64,000 bases of DNA, from positions 496,001 to 560,000 of the forward strand of contig CAVYAT010000007.1 of NCBI GenBank assembly GCA_963766605.1, read 5' to 3'. The translations under genes were made by a program, and so were the position numbers. The notes under the pieces were generated by a model that was not told the origin of the DNA, did no database searches, and was given only the letters and a program-made list of their open reading frames with translations. Below are positions 16,089 to 23,952 of the stretch, piece by piece. Source of the stretch: AC-49 sp963766605. GTDB lineage: Bacteria; Actinomycetota; Thermoleophilia; Solirubrobacterales; Solirubrobacteraceae. Each line of letters begins with the position of its first letter. Within the stretch, counting starts at the first letter, position 1.

Positions 16089-17816
16089 ATGCGACGACTG
16101 GCGGCGACGATCTCGATCCTCGGGGCGCTGATGGCGGTGCCCGGCACCGCGTCGGCGGCATCCATCTGGGCGCCGGTGGCGTCGGGCACCACGCAGGACA
16201 TCACCGCGCTGACGTTCGTCACGTACACGCACTCGTGGTACGGGACGAGCGGTGGTCAGATCGGCAGCGCCGACATCACCGGCGCGTTCCACGTCGTGGC
16301 GACGTTCCCGGGCTCACCGATCGAGAAGATCGCGTTCGACCCGACGCGCCTCGTGGGCTACGCGGTCGCGCTGAACGGGAAGGCGTACCGCTCGACCAAC
16401 GGTGGTCAGAACTGGGCGGCGGTGACCCTCCCGATGGTCGCCGGCAAGTGCGAATCGTCACCGACGATGGTTGCGGTGCCGAAGCTGTACTCGGCCGCGG
16501 TGCCCGACGCGAACACGGCCTACCTCGTCGGCGGCGACGGCGACCAGGGCCAGCCGATCGTGCTGAAGTCGGTCACTGCTTCGGCGCCGGCGCCGGCCTG
16601 GGCCGACCAGAACTACGGCGCGTCGGCCTGCAAGTTCGCCAACAACGGCTACGCCGTCACCGACGTGGCGCCCGTCCCGGGCGCGCCCAACTCGCTCGTC
16701 TTCGTGATCGACTTCTTCGCCGGGATCTTCCCGACGTCGGACGGGCTCGCCAGCCCTGTGAGCCGCGTCGGCGAGCTCGTCAACAACTTCGGCAACAGCC
16801 CTCGGATCGCGCTCGATCCCAACAACCCGAGCCGGATCTGGGCTGTTGATCACAGCGGCGCCTCGTGCGGGCACCAGTGCTTCCAGTACTCGACGACCGG
16901 CGGCTCGGGCGAGCAGTCGATGGCCGTCCACAACGCACCCGAGCCGTTCAACGAGAGCCTCAACGGCATCGGCTTCAGCGACGGCACGGTCATCGCCGCG
17001 GGCGACAACGGGCAGATCTTCACGTCGCCCAACGGCACCGACGCGTACATGCAGCCGGCCGATCCGCCGCTCAACCTCACGCGCTGGGGCGCGGTCGGCG
17101 TCGCTGACGCAGGCGACGCGATGATCGGCGGCGCCGGTGGCGCATTGATCGCGACGCGGGCCGCGAGCACGATCCCCGACACGGTCGCCCCAGCCGGCAC
17201 GATCAACGGGCCGGACTCGATCATCGCCGGGGTCGCGACGACATACACGGCTGCCCTGTCCGACAACGCGGGCGGCTCGGGCGTCGACACCGCGAGCCTG
17301 TCCTGGACCGCGCCCGGCCAGCCGGCGAAGACCGGCAACCCGGTCAGCTACACGTTCGCGACCCCGGGCACCTACCTGATCAACCTCGCGTTCAAGGACC
17401 TGGCCGGCAACACGGCGACGGTCTCCAAGCCCGTGACCGTCAAGGCCAACGGCAGCGCCGCGAACGCGCCGCAGCACACGACGTCGGTCACCGACGCCAG
17501 CGGCGCCAAGCTGACGGTATCGGTGCCCAAGGCGTGCGTGCCGGCGGGCTCGACGTTCAAGGTCACGCTGTCGTTCAAGAAGATCAAGAAGAAGGGGGCG
17601 ACCTTCATCAAGGTCTTCAAGACCGACTTCTACATCGGGACGAAGATCGTCAAGCACGACACGAAGGCGCCGTTCGCACAGCGCCTGACGGTCAAGGTCG
17701 GCACCAAGTCGGGCTCCAAGATCACGGTAAGGGCGCGGGCGTTCATGAAGGTCCGCCACCCCAAGCACGGCAAGTTCCCGACGAAGTCGATCCGGACCAC
17801 GGTCACCGTTTGCTGA
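16089..17816 (+). CDS. Secreted Ycf48/BNR-like propeller protein with C-terminal PKD/Ig-like domain
   Basis: 575 residues. The signal peptide is MRRLAATISILGALMAVPGT followed by an Ala cleavage region. I chose ATG 16089, preceded by GAAAGGA about 9 bases upstream, over the in-frame ATG at 16047, which would add a non-signal leader. Residues about 30-360 resemble BNR/Ycf48 propeller blades (GKAYRSTNGGQNWAAVTLP; GQIFTSPNGTDAY). A PKD/Ig-like domain follows at about 385-470 (SYTFATPGTYLINLAFKDLAGN). The tail is lysine-rich (KKIKKKGATFIKVFKTDFYI), perhaps wall-binding. No catalytic residues are recognised. An extracellular structural or adhesion role is the simplest guess. Confidence 0.78.
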   Translation: MRRLAATISILGALMAVPGTASAASIWAPVASGTTQDITALTFVTYTHSWYGTSGGQIGSADITGAFHVVATFPGSPIEKIAFDPTRLVGYAVALNGKAYRSTNGGQNWAAVTLPMVAGKCESSPTMVAVPKLYSAAVPDANTAYLVGGDGDQGQPIVLKSVTASAPAPAWADQNYGASACKFANNGYAVTDVAPVPGAPNSLVFVIDFFAGIFPTSDGLASPVSRVGELVNNFGNSPRIALDPNNPSRIWAVDHSGASCGHQCFQYSTTGGSGEQSMAVHNAPEPFNESLNGIGFSDGTVIAAGDNGQIFTSPNGTDAYMQPADPPLNLTRWGAVGVADAGDAMIGGAGGALIATRAASTIPDTVAPAGTINGPDSIIAGVATTYTAALSDNAGGSGVDTASLSWTAPGQPAKTGNPVSYTFATPGTYLINLAFKDLAGNTATVSKPVTVKANGSAANAPQHTTSVTDASGAKLTVSVPKACVPAGSTFKVTLSFKKIKKKGATFIKVFKTDFYIGTKIVKHDTKAPFAQRLTVKVGTKSGSKITVRARAFMKVRHPKHGKFPTKSIRTTVTVC

Positions 17817-18160
17817 ACCGCCGCGAGGCGCTGGCGATCCTGGCCGGCGGCTTCGCCGGCGCGTTGGCGCGAGCGGAGATCGGCGTCGCCCTCAGTCACG
17901 ACACCGGGTCGTGGCCGTGGGCGACGCTGCTCGTCAACGTCGCCGGCGCCCTGGTGCTCGGGTTCGTCGCGGCGCGCTGGGCCTCGGGCGAGATCCCGCG
18001 TGCGCTGTGGGGCACCGGCTTCTGCGGGGCGCTGACGACGTTCTCGACGATGCAGGTCGAGCTGCTCCAGATGCTCGACCGCGGCCGCGTCGGCCTCGCG
18101 CTCGCCTACGCCGCGGTCAGCGTCGTCGCCGGCCTGGTCGCCGTGAGGGTCGCACAGTGA
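17810..18160 (+). CDS. crcB: Fluoride channel subunit CrcB/FluC, first of a tandem pair
   Basis: 116 residues, four predicted helices. GGFAGALARAEIG, TLLVNVAGALVLGF and GTGFCGALTTFSTMQVE are the FluC hallmarks (the G-x-L-x-x-F-S-T block lines the fluoride pore). It exports cytoplasmic fluoride. I place the start at TTG 17810, overlapping the stop of the secreted protein gene by 7 bases; no ATG exists before the first helix. The next gene is a second crcB with overlapping stop and start, an arrangement seen where two short subunits form an antiparallel heterodimer. No fluoride riboswitch is visible. Confidence 0.88.
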   Translation: MLNRREALAILAGGFAGALARAEIGVALSHDTGSWPWATLLVNVAGALVLGFVAARWASGEIPRALWGTGFCGALTTFSTMQVELLQMLDRGRVGLALAYAAVSVVAGLVAVRVAQ

Positions 18161-18513
18161 GCGCGCAGCTGGCGGCCGGCGTCGCGGCGCTCGGCGCGCT
18201 CGGCGCGCTGACCCGGTTCCTCGTCCACGAGCTCGTCGCCGCGCGCGTGGGCTGGGAGTTCCCGTGGGGCACGCTGGCCATCAACCTGAGCGGCTCGTTC
18301 GCCCTCGGCGTCGTCGTCGGCGCCGCCGCTTCGGCCGACACGACGCGGCTGCTCGGCACCGGCTTCCTCGGCGGCTACACGACCTTCAGCACATGGATGC
18401 TCGACACCCGCCACCTCGCGGGCCGCGGCAAAACCGCCCCCGCCGCGCTCAACATCGCCGGTAGCCTGGTTGCCGGCGTGTTGCTGGCGTGGCTCGGGCG
18501 CTCGCTGGGCTAG
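18157..18513 (+). CDS. crcB: Fluoride channel subunit CrcB/FluC, second of a tandem pair
   Basis: 118 residues. The GTG start at 18157 overlaps the first crcB stop (GTGA). It carries LGALTRFLVHELVAARV, GTLAINLSGSFALG and GTGFLGGYTTFSTWMLDT, which match FluC transmembrane helices and the polar track. With the upstream gene it should form the dual-topology fluoride channel in the plasma membrane. It is followed 70 bases later by a hairpin and then rpmG. Confidence 0.9.
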   Translation: MSAQLAAGVAALGALGALTRFLVHELVAARVGWEFPWGTLAINLSGSFALGVVVGAAASADTTRLLGTGFLGGYTTFSTWMLDTRHLAGRGKTAPAALNIAGSLVAGVLLAWLGRSLG

Positions 18514-18569
18514 GACGCCGGGGGCGGCGTCGCGGCCCTGGCATACGGCGCCGACCCTGGCCGGCGCGC

Positions 18570-18606
18570 TACACTCCTTGACGGCCCGCCATAGGCGGGT
18601 CGTTTT
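18570..18606 (+). terminator. Hairpin with T-run between crcB and rpmG, beside a candidate -10 (tacact)
   Basis: GGCCCGCC (18583-18590) pairs with GGCGGGTC (18594-18601) around an ATA loop and is followed by GTTTTG. It can terminate crcB transcripts. A possible -10 element TACACT at 18570-18575 lies directly before it. If used, the hairpin would sit at the 5' end of the rpmG-secE-nusG message. Confidence 0.5.
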
Positions 18607-18665
18607 GTACGCCTCAGGCGGTCGCCCGCCGACCGCCCTCACGAGATACCCAGGGAATCAGCCTC

Positions 18666-18830
18666 ATGGCCCGTGGAGATGTGCGCATCGCTGTGACCCT
18701 CGCTTGCGAGGACTGCAAGCGGCGCAACTACCAGACCAACAAGTCCAAGCGCAACAACCCTGATCGCATCGCGCTGCGCAAGTACTGCCGCTGGTGCAGG
18801 TGCCATACGGCGCACAGGGAAACGCGGTAG
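18666..18830 (+). CDS. rpmG: 50S ribosomal protein L33 (zinc-binding form)
   Basis: 54 residues starting MARGDVRIAVTLACEDCKRR. The CEDC and CRWC pairs form the zinc site of the C+ type of L33. KSKRNNPDRIALRKYC is the usual middle. It leads the rpmG-secE-nusG-rplKA group, the standard actinobacterial order. The first Cys pair plus the downstream pair indicate that zinc limitation would affect it. Confidence 0.95.
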   Translation: MARGDVRIAVTLACEDCKRRNYQTNKSKRNNPDRIALRKYCRWCRCHTAHRETR

Positions 18831-18843
18831 ACGGGAGCGTGAC

Positions 18844-19362
18844 GTGGCCCGTCAGCGCCAGCGTGCCCGCGATCGCAAGGGCCGCGGATCCGATCAGCCG
18901 GCCGGAAACGGACCGGCCGACGACGCGCCCAAGCATCCCGGCGAGATCCACCGCGCCAACATGCCCGGGTCGCTCGACCACTCCTCGTTCGCCGAGGAGG
19001 ACTTCGAGGACGCGATCGTCACCGGTGCGGATGGCGTCCCGCTCGACGACGCGGCCCAGGCGGCATTCGGCGAAGGCGCGGAGCTCGTGCCGGCCGACGT
19101 GGCTGCCGCCAACGCGATCGAGGACGGTAGCCCCGACGCCTCCAGGTCCGGCGCGCCGACCCGCGGCGGTGGCAACCGCGTCTTCAACTTCCTGCGCGCG
19201 TCGTGGGCCGAGCTGCAGCGCGTACAGTGGCCCGATCGCCGGCAGGTCTTTCAGGCGACCGCCGTCGTGGCGGGCTTCGTGATCATCGCCGGGCTGTACC
19301 TCGGTCTCGCCGACGAGGTCGCCACCAAGATCGTCGACTACATCCTCAACCACTCCCTCTAG
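18844..19362 (+). CDS. secE: Preprotein translocase subunit SecE with long N-terminal extension
   Basis: 172 residues, against about 60-130 in most bacteria. The SecE core is confined to about 115-172: FNFLRASWAELQRVQWPDRR (amphipathic helix), then one membrane helix (VFQATAVVAGFVIIAGLYLG). The first about 110 residues are hydrophilic and acidic (PGSLDHSSFAEEDFEDAIVT) and look disordered. The GTG at 18844 follows rpmG by 13 bases. SecE stabilises the SecYEG channel; secY is about 41 kb downstream. Confidence 0.92.
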   Translation: MARQRQRARDRKGRGSDQPAGNGPADDAPKHPGEIHRANMPGSLDHSSFAEEDFEDAIVTGADGVPLDDAAQAAFGEGAELVPADVAAANAIEDGSPDASRSGAPTRGGGNRVFNFLRASWAELQRVQWPDRRQVFQATAVVAGFVIIAGLYLGLADEVATKIVDYILNHSL

Positions 19363-19374
19363 CAGGCCCCATTC

Positions 19375-19896
19375 ATGTATCGCTGGTACGTCGTCAACAC
19401 CTATTCCGGCCACGAGAACAAGGTCAAGCAGAACCTGGAGCACCGGGCCACGTCGCTGAACCAGAAGCGCGCGATCCGCCAGGTCGTCGTGCCGACCGAG
19501 ACCGTCAGCGAGATGAAGGACGGGCAGAAGGTCCAGCAGGAGAAGCGGACCATGCCCGGCTACGTGCTCGTGAACATGGAGCTGTCGGATGACTCGTGGC
19601 AGCTCGTCAAGGGCACGCCCGGCGTCACCGGCTTCGTCGGCGCATCCAACGAGCCGGTGCCGCTGACCCAGCCCGAGGTCGATCGCCTGCTGCACCGCGA
19701 GGTCGCCCAGAAGCCCGCGACGCGGGCTCAGTTCTCGATCGGCGAGTCGGTCAAGGTCATCTCCGGGCCGCTGTCGGACTTCTCCGGCGAGATCTCCGAG
19801 ATCAACCAGGATGCGTCACGACTCAAGGTGCTTGTGTCAATCTTCGGTCGCGAGACGCCGGTCGAAGTGGGCTTCGACCAGGTCAAGAAGGTCTGA
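19375..19896 (+). CDS. nusG: Transcription termination/antitermination factor NusG
   Basis: 173 residues. The NGN domain spans 1-110 (RWYVVNTYSGHENKVKQNLE, MPGYVLVNMELSDDSWQLV, TPGVTGFVG). The KOW domain spans about 120-173 (SIGESVKVISGPLSDFSGEI). It binds RNA polymerase and links it to Rho or to ribosomal protein S10. Starts 12 bases after secE, the standard pairing. Confidence 0.97.
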   Translation: MYRWYVVNTYSGHENKVKQNLEHRATSLNQKRAIRQVVVPTETVSEMKDGQKVQQEKRTMPGYVLVNMELSDDSWQLVKGTPGVTGFVGASNEPVPLTQPEVDRLLHREVAQKPATRAQFSIGESVKVISGPLSDFSGEISEINQDASRLKVLVSIFGRETPVEVGFDQVKKV

Positions 19897-19900
19897 TCAC

Positions 19901-20326
19901 GTGGCCAAGAAAGTCCTCACCCTCATCAAGCTGCAGGCCGTCGGCGGCCAGGCGAGCCCGGCACCGCCGGTCGGGCCGGCGCTGGGCCAGCACGGCATCA
20001 ACATCATGGAGTTCTGCAAGGCGTTCAACGCCGCCACGCAGCAGGACTCGGGCACCGTTGTGCCGGTCGTCATCACGGTCTACGAGGACCGCTCGTTCAC
20101 ATTCGTCACCAAGACGCCGCCCGCCGCGGTGCTCATCAAGCAGGCGGCCGGACTGGAGAAGGGATCGGGCGAGCCGCACCGCGACAAGGTCGGCAAGATC
20201 ACGCAGGCCCAGCTGCGCGAGATCGCGGAGAAGAAGATGCCCGACCTCAACGCAAACGACATCGAGATGGCCTCGCGGATCATCGCGGGCACCGCCCGTT
20301 CCATGGGTGTGGAGGTGAGCGGCTGA
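19901..20326 (+). CDS. rplK: 50S ribosomal protein L11
   Basis: 141 residues from a GTG start four bases after the nusG stop. KVLTLIKLQAVGGQASPAPP and GPALGQHGINIMEFCKAFN are the L11 N-terminal signature; MASRIIAGTARSMGVEV ends the RNA-binding domain. It forms the GTPase-associated centre with L10 and L7/L12 and is the thiostrepton target; the Pro-rich loop is normal. Confidence 0.97.
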   Translation: MAKKVLTLIKLQAVGGQASPAPPVGPALGQHGINIMEFCKAFNAATQQDSGTVVPVVITVYEDRSFTFVTKTPPAAVLIKQAAGLEKGSGEPHRDKVGKITQAQLREIAEKKMPDLNANDIEMASRIIAGTARSMGVEVSG

Positions 20327-21054
20327 TGCCAAAGCATGGCAAGGCCTATACGGAGGCGCGCGCGAAGGTCGACGCGGAGCATGAGTACACACCGGTCGAG
20401 GCGATCTCGCTGGTCAAGGGGCTCAAGTCGGCCAAGTTCGACGAGTCGGTCGAGCTCCACGTCCGCACGGGCCTCAACGTCCGCCACGCCGACGAGCAGC
20501 TGCGCGGAACGATCGCGCTGCCGCACGGACTCGGCAAGGACGTGACGATTGCCGTCTTCGCCCAGGGCGACAAGGCGCGTGAGGCGGAGGAGGCCGGCGC
20601 CGACCACGTCGGCGGCGAGGACCTGGCCAAGCGCGTCGAGGAGGGCTTCACCGACTTCGACGTCGCGATCGCGACGCCCGACATGATGCCGATCGTCGGC
20701 CGCCTCGGCCGCGTGCTCGGCCCGTCGGGCAAGATGCCCAACCCGAAGGTCGGCACGGTCACGATGGACATCCGCAAGGCCGTCGAGGAGTCCAAGTCGG
20801 GCAAGGTCGAGTACCGCACCGACCGCACCGCGATCGTCCACCTGTCGATCGGCAAGACGAGCTTCGAGGAGCGCGCGCTGCTCGAGAACTACGCCGCCGT
20901 CGTCGACGAGCTGATCCGCGCCAAGCCTTCCGCGGCCAAGGGCCGCTATCTCCGTTCGATCGTCCTCGCCTCGACCATGGGTCCCGGCGTCAAGGTCGAT
21001 CCGTCCCGTACCCGCGACATCCTCGAGGAGGCTGTGCCCGCCGACGCGGCGTAG
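20326..21054 (+). CDS. rplA: 50S ribosomal protein L1
   Basis: 242 residues, start and rplK stop share one base (TGATG). LHVRTGLNVRHADEQLRGTI and GRLGRVLGPSGKMPNPKVGT are the L1 signatures. It forms the L1 stalk and is a known autogenous repressor of the L11 operon in other bacteria. Confidence 0.97.
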   Translation: MPKHGKAYTEARAKVDAEHEYTPVEAISLVKGLKSAKFDESVELHVRTGLNVRHADEQLRGTIALPHGLGKDVTIAVFAQGDKAREAEEAGADHVGGEDLAKRVEEGFTDFDVAIATPDMMPIVGRLGRVLGPSGKMPNPKVGTVTMDIRKAVEESKSGKVEYRTDRTAIVHLSIGKTSFEERALLENYAAVVDELIRAKPSAAKGRYLRSIVLASTMGPGVKVDPSRTRDILEEAVPADAA

Positions 21055-21061
21055 ACCACAG

Positions 21062-21121
21062 CCCTCGAGGCCGCCGAAGACCGCCGGCTGGGTGACCCGT
21101 CACCCGGAAGACCGGCATAGG
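21062..21121 (+). promoter_or_regulatory. Ribosomal protein L10 leader
   Basis: The gap between rplA and rplJ contains CCGCCGAAGACCGCCGG and a GGGTGACCCGTCACCC stem, followed by GGAAGACCGGC. This fits the L10 leader RNA that binds the L10-L12 complex to repress rplJL. Assigned by pattern only. Confidence 0.65.
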
Positions 21122-21128
21122 AGGCCCG

Positions 21129-21929
21129 TTGAACCGAGAACAGAAATCCGCGGCGATCGCTGAGATCGCCGAACAGATCCAGGAGTCCGACGCGATCTTC
21201 GCCGTCGACTACCGGGGCATCTCCGTGCCCCAGGCGGCCGAGCTGCGCGCGAAGCTGCGCGACGCCGACGCGACGTTCCGGATCGTCAAGAACACGCTGA
21301 CCGAGCGCGCCGCCGACCAGGCGGACGTCACCTCGCTGAAGGAGCTGCTGAGCGGCCCGACGGCGCTGACGTTCGTCCGCGGCGATGCCGCGCTGGCCGC
21401 CAAGGCGCTGCGCGACTACGGTCGCCAGACCGAGACGCTGGCCTTCAAGGGCGGCATCATGAACGGCGAGGCGCTCGACGCCGGACAGATCGACTCGATC
21501 GCCCGGCTGCCGTCGCGCGAGGTGCTCTACGGCCAGTTCGTCGGGCTCGTCGCGTCGCCGATCACCGGGCTGGTCCGCGGACTGGGCAGCATGATCAGCG
21601 GCCTGGCGGTCGCGCTGGGCGAGGTCCGCGACAAGAAGGAATCCGGCGAGCTGCCGGCGGGCGATCCACCGGCCGCGGCGGTGCAGGAAGCCGCACCCGC
21701 GGAGGAGCCCGCTGCGGAGGAGCCCGCCGCGGAGGAGCCTGCCGCGGAGGAGCCTGCCGCGGACGAGCCCGCCGCCGAAGTCACGACTGAAGAGGAGCCG
21801 GCCGTCGAGGCCGAAGCTCCGACCGAGGAGGCCGAGCCCGAAGCGGCCGCCGAGGAGACCAACGACAACGAAGACAACGAGGCGGACGCTTCGAAGGCCG
21901 GCGAGGCCGACGAGACCGCCGAGGCGTAG
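21129..21929 (+). CDS. rplJ: 50S ribosomal protein L10 with long acidic C-terminal repeat tail
   Basis: 266 residues, against about 165-180 normally. The core (about 1-172) carries AIFAVDYRGISVPQAAELR and FRIVKNTLTERA. After about 175 comes an Ala/Glu/Pro tail with at least five AAEEP-type units, ending in more acidic sequence (EETNDNEDNEADASK). The start is TTG 21129, with GGAGG just before it. L10 anchors the L7/L12 stalk. The tail would extend the flexible acidic surface of the stalk base; its role is unknown. Confidence 0.94.
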   Translation: MNREQKSAAIAEIAEQIQESDAIFAVDYRGISVPQAAELRAKLRDADATFRIVKNTLTERAADQADVTSLKELLSGPTALTFVRGDAALAAKALRDYGRQTETLAFKGGIMNGEALDAGQIDSIARLPSREVLYGQFVGLVASPITGLVRGLGSMISGLAVALGEVRDKKESGELPAGDPPAAAVQEAAPAEEPAAEEPAAEEPAAEEPAADEPAAEVTTEEEPAVEAEAPTEEAEPEAAAEETNDNEDNEADASKAGEADETAEA

Positions 21930-21943
21930 GAGGTAACGCACTC

Positions 21944-22327
21944 ATGGCAACGACTGAGGAATGGATCGACGAGCTCAAGGCGATCTCGGTGCTCGAGCTG
22001 AGCGAGCGCATCAAGGCGCTCGAAGAGGAGTTCGGCGTGTCGGCAACGGCCGTCGCGGCAGCCGCCCCGGCGGCCGGCGGAGGCGGCGGTGACGCCGCCG
22101 CCGAGGAGGAGCAGACGACGTTCGACGTCATCCTGACGTCGTCCGGCGAGACCAAGATCCAGGTCATCAAGGTCGTGCGCAGCGCGGTCGAGGGCCTGAG
22201 CCTGAAGGACGCCAAGGCGCTCGTCGACGAGGCCCCCAACCCGATCAAGGAGGGTGTCGACCGCGAGGAGGCCGACCGCCTCAAGCAGGAGATCGAAGAG
22301 GCCGGCGGCAGCGTCGAGATCAAGTAG
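21944..22327 (+). CDS. rplL: 50S ribosomal protein L7/L12
   Basis: 127 residues. The N-terminal dimer domain (EWIDELKAISVLELSERIKA), the Ala/Gly hinge (AAAPAAGGGGGDAAAEEE) and the C-terminal factor-binding domain (FDVILTSSGETKIQVIKVVR, LSLKDAKALVDEAPNPIKEG) are complete. GGAGG lies before the ATG. It recruits elongation factors. A strong terminator follows and rpoB does not; the usual rplL-rpoB link is broken by an 11-kb insertion. Confidence 0.97.
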   Translation: MATTEEWIDELKAISVLELSERIKALEEEFGVSATAVAAAAPAAGGGGGDAAAEEEQTTFDVILTSSGETKIQVIKVVRSAVEGLSLKDAKALVDEAPNPIKEGVDREEADRLKQEIEEAGGSVEIK

Positions 22328-22348
22328 CGCCGCTCGCCAGAACGTTGA

Positions 22349-22384
22349 CAAGACGGCGGCCTTCGGGTCGCCGTCTTGCGTTTC
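22349..22384 (+). terminator. Intrinsic terminator after rplL
   Basis: Perfect 10-bp arms CAAGACGGCG (22349-22358) and CGCCGTCTTG (22369-22378) around GCCTTCGGGT, then CGTTTC. It separates the L10-L12 operon from the genes that follow. Confidence 0.8.
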
Positions 22385-22451
22385 GACGCAATGGCGTGGC
22401 GTTGCGCCGCGTTAAGGTGGGATGGGAGAGTCCGTACGGAGCCCGACCCTG

Positions 22452-23780
22452 ATGCCACCTCGCCACCGTCTCATCCGTGGTGTTCTCGCCGGCCTGGCCG
22501 CCGCGCTCCTCTTCGCGCCGGCCGCCGGCGCCGACATCTTCGCCGCGGTCGAGGTCCCGAGCCCCGACGGCTCGAACTCCGACATCGCGATCGTCAACGC
22601 CGCGACCGGTGCCCGTCAGTCGCTGCCGCCGGGCGTCAACACATCCGACAACGAGCTTCATCCGTCGATCACGCCCGACGGCAAGCGGCTCGTCTTCCAG
22701 CGGCTGGGGGCCGGTGGGACCGACCGCATCATCCTCGCCGACGTGCCGAGCGCGACGAGCGCCGATCTCTACAACACGTTCGCGGCGCAGCAGTTCAGCC
22801 CGCAGACGCCGCTCGTCTCCGCCGACGGGTCGAGCGTCCTCACCGGCGGCCCGTTCTCGTCGACGGCGTCGCTGACATCGACGCCGCTGTCGAGCTTCCC
22901 CGGCGGTCCGTTCTCGCATACGACGACGCCGTTCGGTCTCGCCGTCGCCTCCGGAAGCCTCCTGGACCCCGTCCAGCGCGGCTCCATCACCGCGGCCGCA
23001 CTGCAGACGACCACGTCCCCGGTCGGCGCGTCGAGCGAAATCGTCCTTCACTCCGCGACCCAGGACCTGGCGTTCCCGGCCGGTGTGCCCACGTTCTACG
23101 GTGCTCCGGCGCTCGACGAGACCGACGGCCTCGTCGCCTACGAGCACGCCCCCAATCCACTGAGCCCGTACTCGCTGCGCTACCGCAGCTCCGATCCGGG
23201 CGTCACGACGAGCGGCGACACCGCGTTTCCGGCCATCGTCAACGCCGCGGGCGCGTATGAGATCCATCCTGCGTTCACGCCCGACGACCGTTACCTCGGG
23301 TTCGTGCGCTTCAGCGGCGGCGGCGACGAGTTCCTGTACGTGTTCGACACCCAGACCCAGACGCTGGTCAACTCCAGTGGGGTCGACCTCGGCGCGTTTG
23401 ACGTCTTCGCGCTCGGCTTCGGCTTCGATGACCTGCTGCGCGGCGGCATGTCGCTGCGTCAGCAGGTCGTCATCAGCGCCGCGTCGCTTGCCGCTTCGGG
23501 GATCCTCAGCGGCAGGCTCACGTTCCGCAGCGGGATCGGGATCCTCGTCCAGCGCATCGTCGGCCACCACAGGCTGCTGGGCCGGACCGTCCCGACGCTG
23601 CAGATGGTCGGGCGGGTGCCGCTCGGCCAGCACCGGAGCGGCCGGTTCCGGATCACGTGGGACCACCGGGTGGGCGGCCGCGCGCTGCGGCCCGGGAGCT
23701 ATCTCGTGACGATCCGCGCGGTGACCGCCGCGGGCAAGGTCCACGACTTCGGTCGCTCGTTCACGATCCGGATCCGTTAG
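22452..23780 (+). CDS. Secreted WD40-like (TolB/PD40) propeller protein
   Basis: 442 residues from ATG 22452, which directly precedes the signal peptide (RHRLIRGVLAGLAAALLFAP). The in-frame ATG at 22422 would add ten residues. PD40-type repeats occur as DIAIVNAATGARQSLPP, HPSITPDGKRLVFQRLG, and HPAFTPDDRYLGFVRFSGGG with LYVFDTQTQTLV. A C-terminal region of about 130 residues is basic and beta-rich (GRFRITWDHRVGGRALRPG). It is likely extracellular. It belongs stylistically with the secreted propeller proteins at 1-561 and 16089-17816. No enzymatic function is evident. Confidence 0.75.
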   Translation: MPPRHRLIRGVLAGLAAALLFAPAAGADIFAAVEVPSPDGSNSDIAIVNAATGARQSLPPGVNTSDNELHPSITPDGKRLVFQRLGAGGTDRIILADVPSATSADLYNTFAAQQFSPQTPLVSADGSSVLTGGPFSSTASLTSTPLSSFPGGPFSHTTTPFGLAVASGSLLDPVQRGSITAAALQTTTSPVGASSEIVLHSATQDLAFPAGVPTFYGAPALDETDGLVAYEHAPNPLSPYSLRYRSSDPGVTTSGDTAFPAIVNAAGAYEIHPAFTPDDRYLGFVRFSGGGDEFLYVFDTQTQTLVNSSGVDLGAFDVFALGFGFDDLLRGGMSLRQQVVISAASLAASGILSGRLTFRSGIGILVQRIVGHHRLLGRTVPTLQMVGRVPLGQHRSGRFRITWDHRVGGRALRPGSYLVTIRAVTAAGKVHDFGRSFTIRIR

Positions 23781-23952
23781 GTGTAGGTCCCAGGCACGTT
23801 GTTCGGTTGGTGTGCGGTTTCCGGCAGTTGGGAACTGCATCACTGAGGAAGGCGCAGTCACCGGCGCCGGCGGCGTTCTGAGGCACGAATCGCGGCCCCG
23901 GCCCCTGCGCGCGAGATCTCGAAGCCACCGTGCTCCCGCGTATGCCCGGACC
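23781..23952. other. 172-bp convergent gap, nothing recognised
   Basis: This gap lies between the convergent propeller and EboE-like genes. I see no clear hairpin with a T-run, gene or repeat. Confidence 0.4.
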
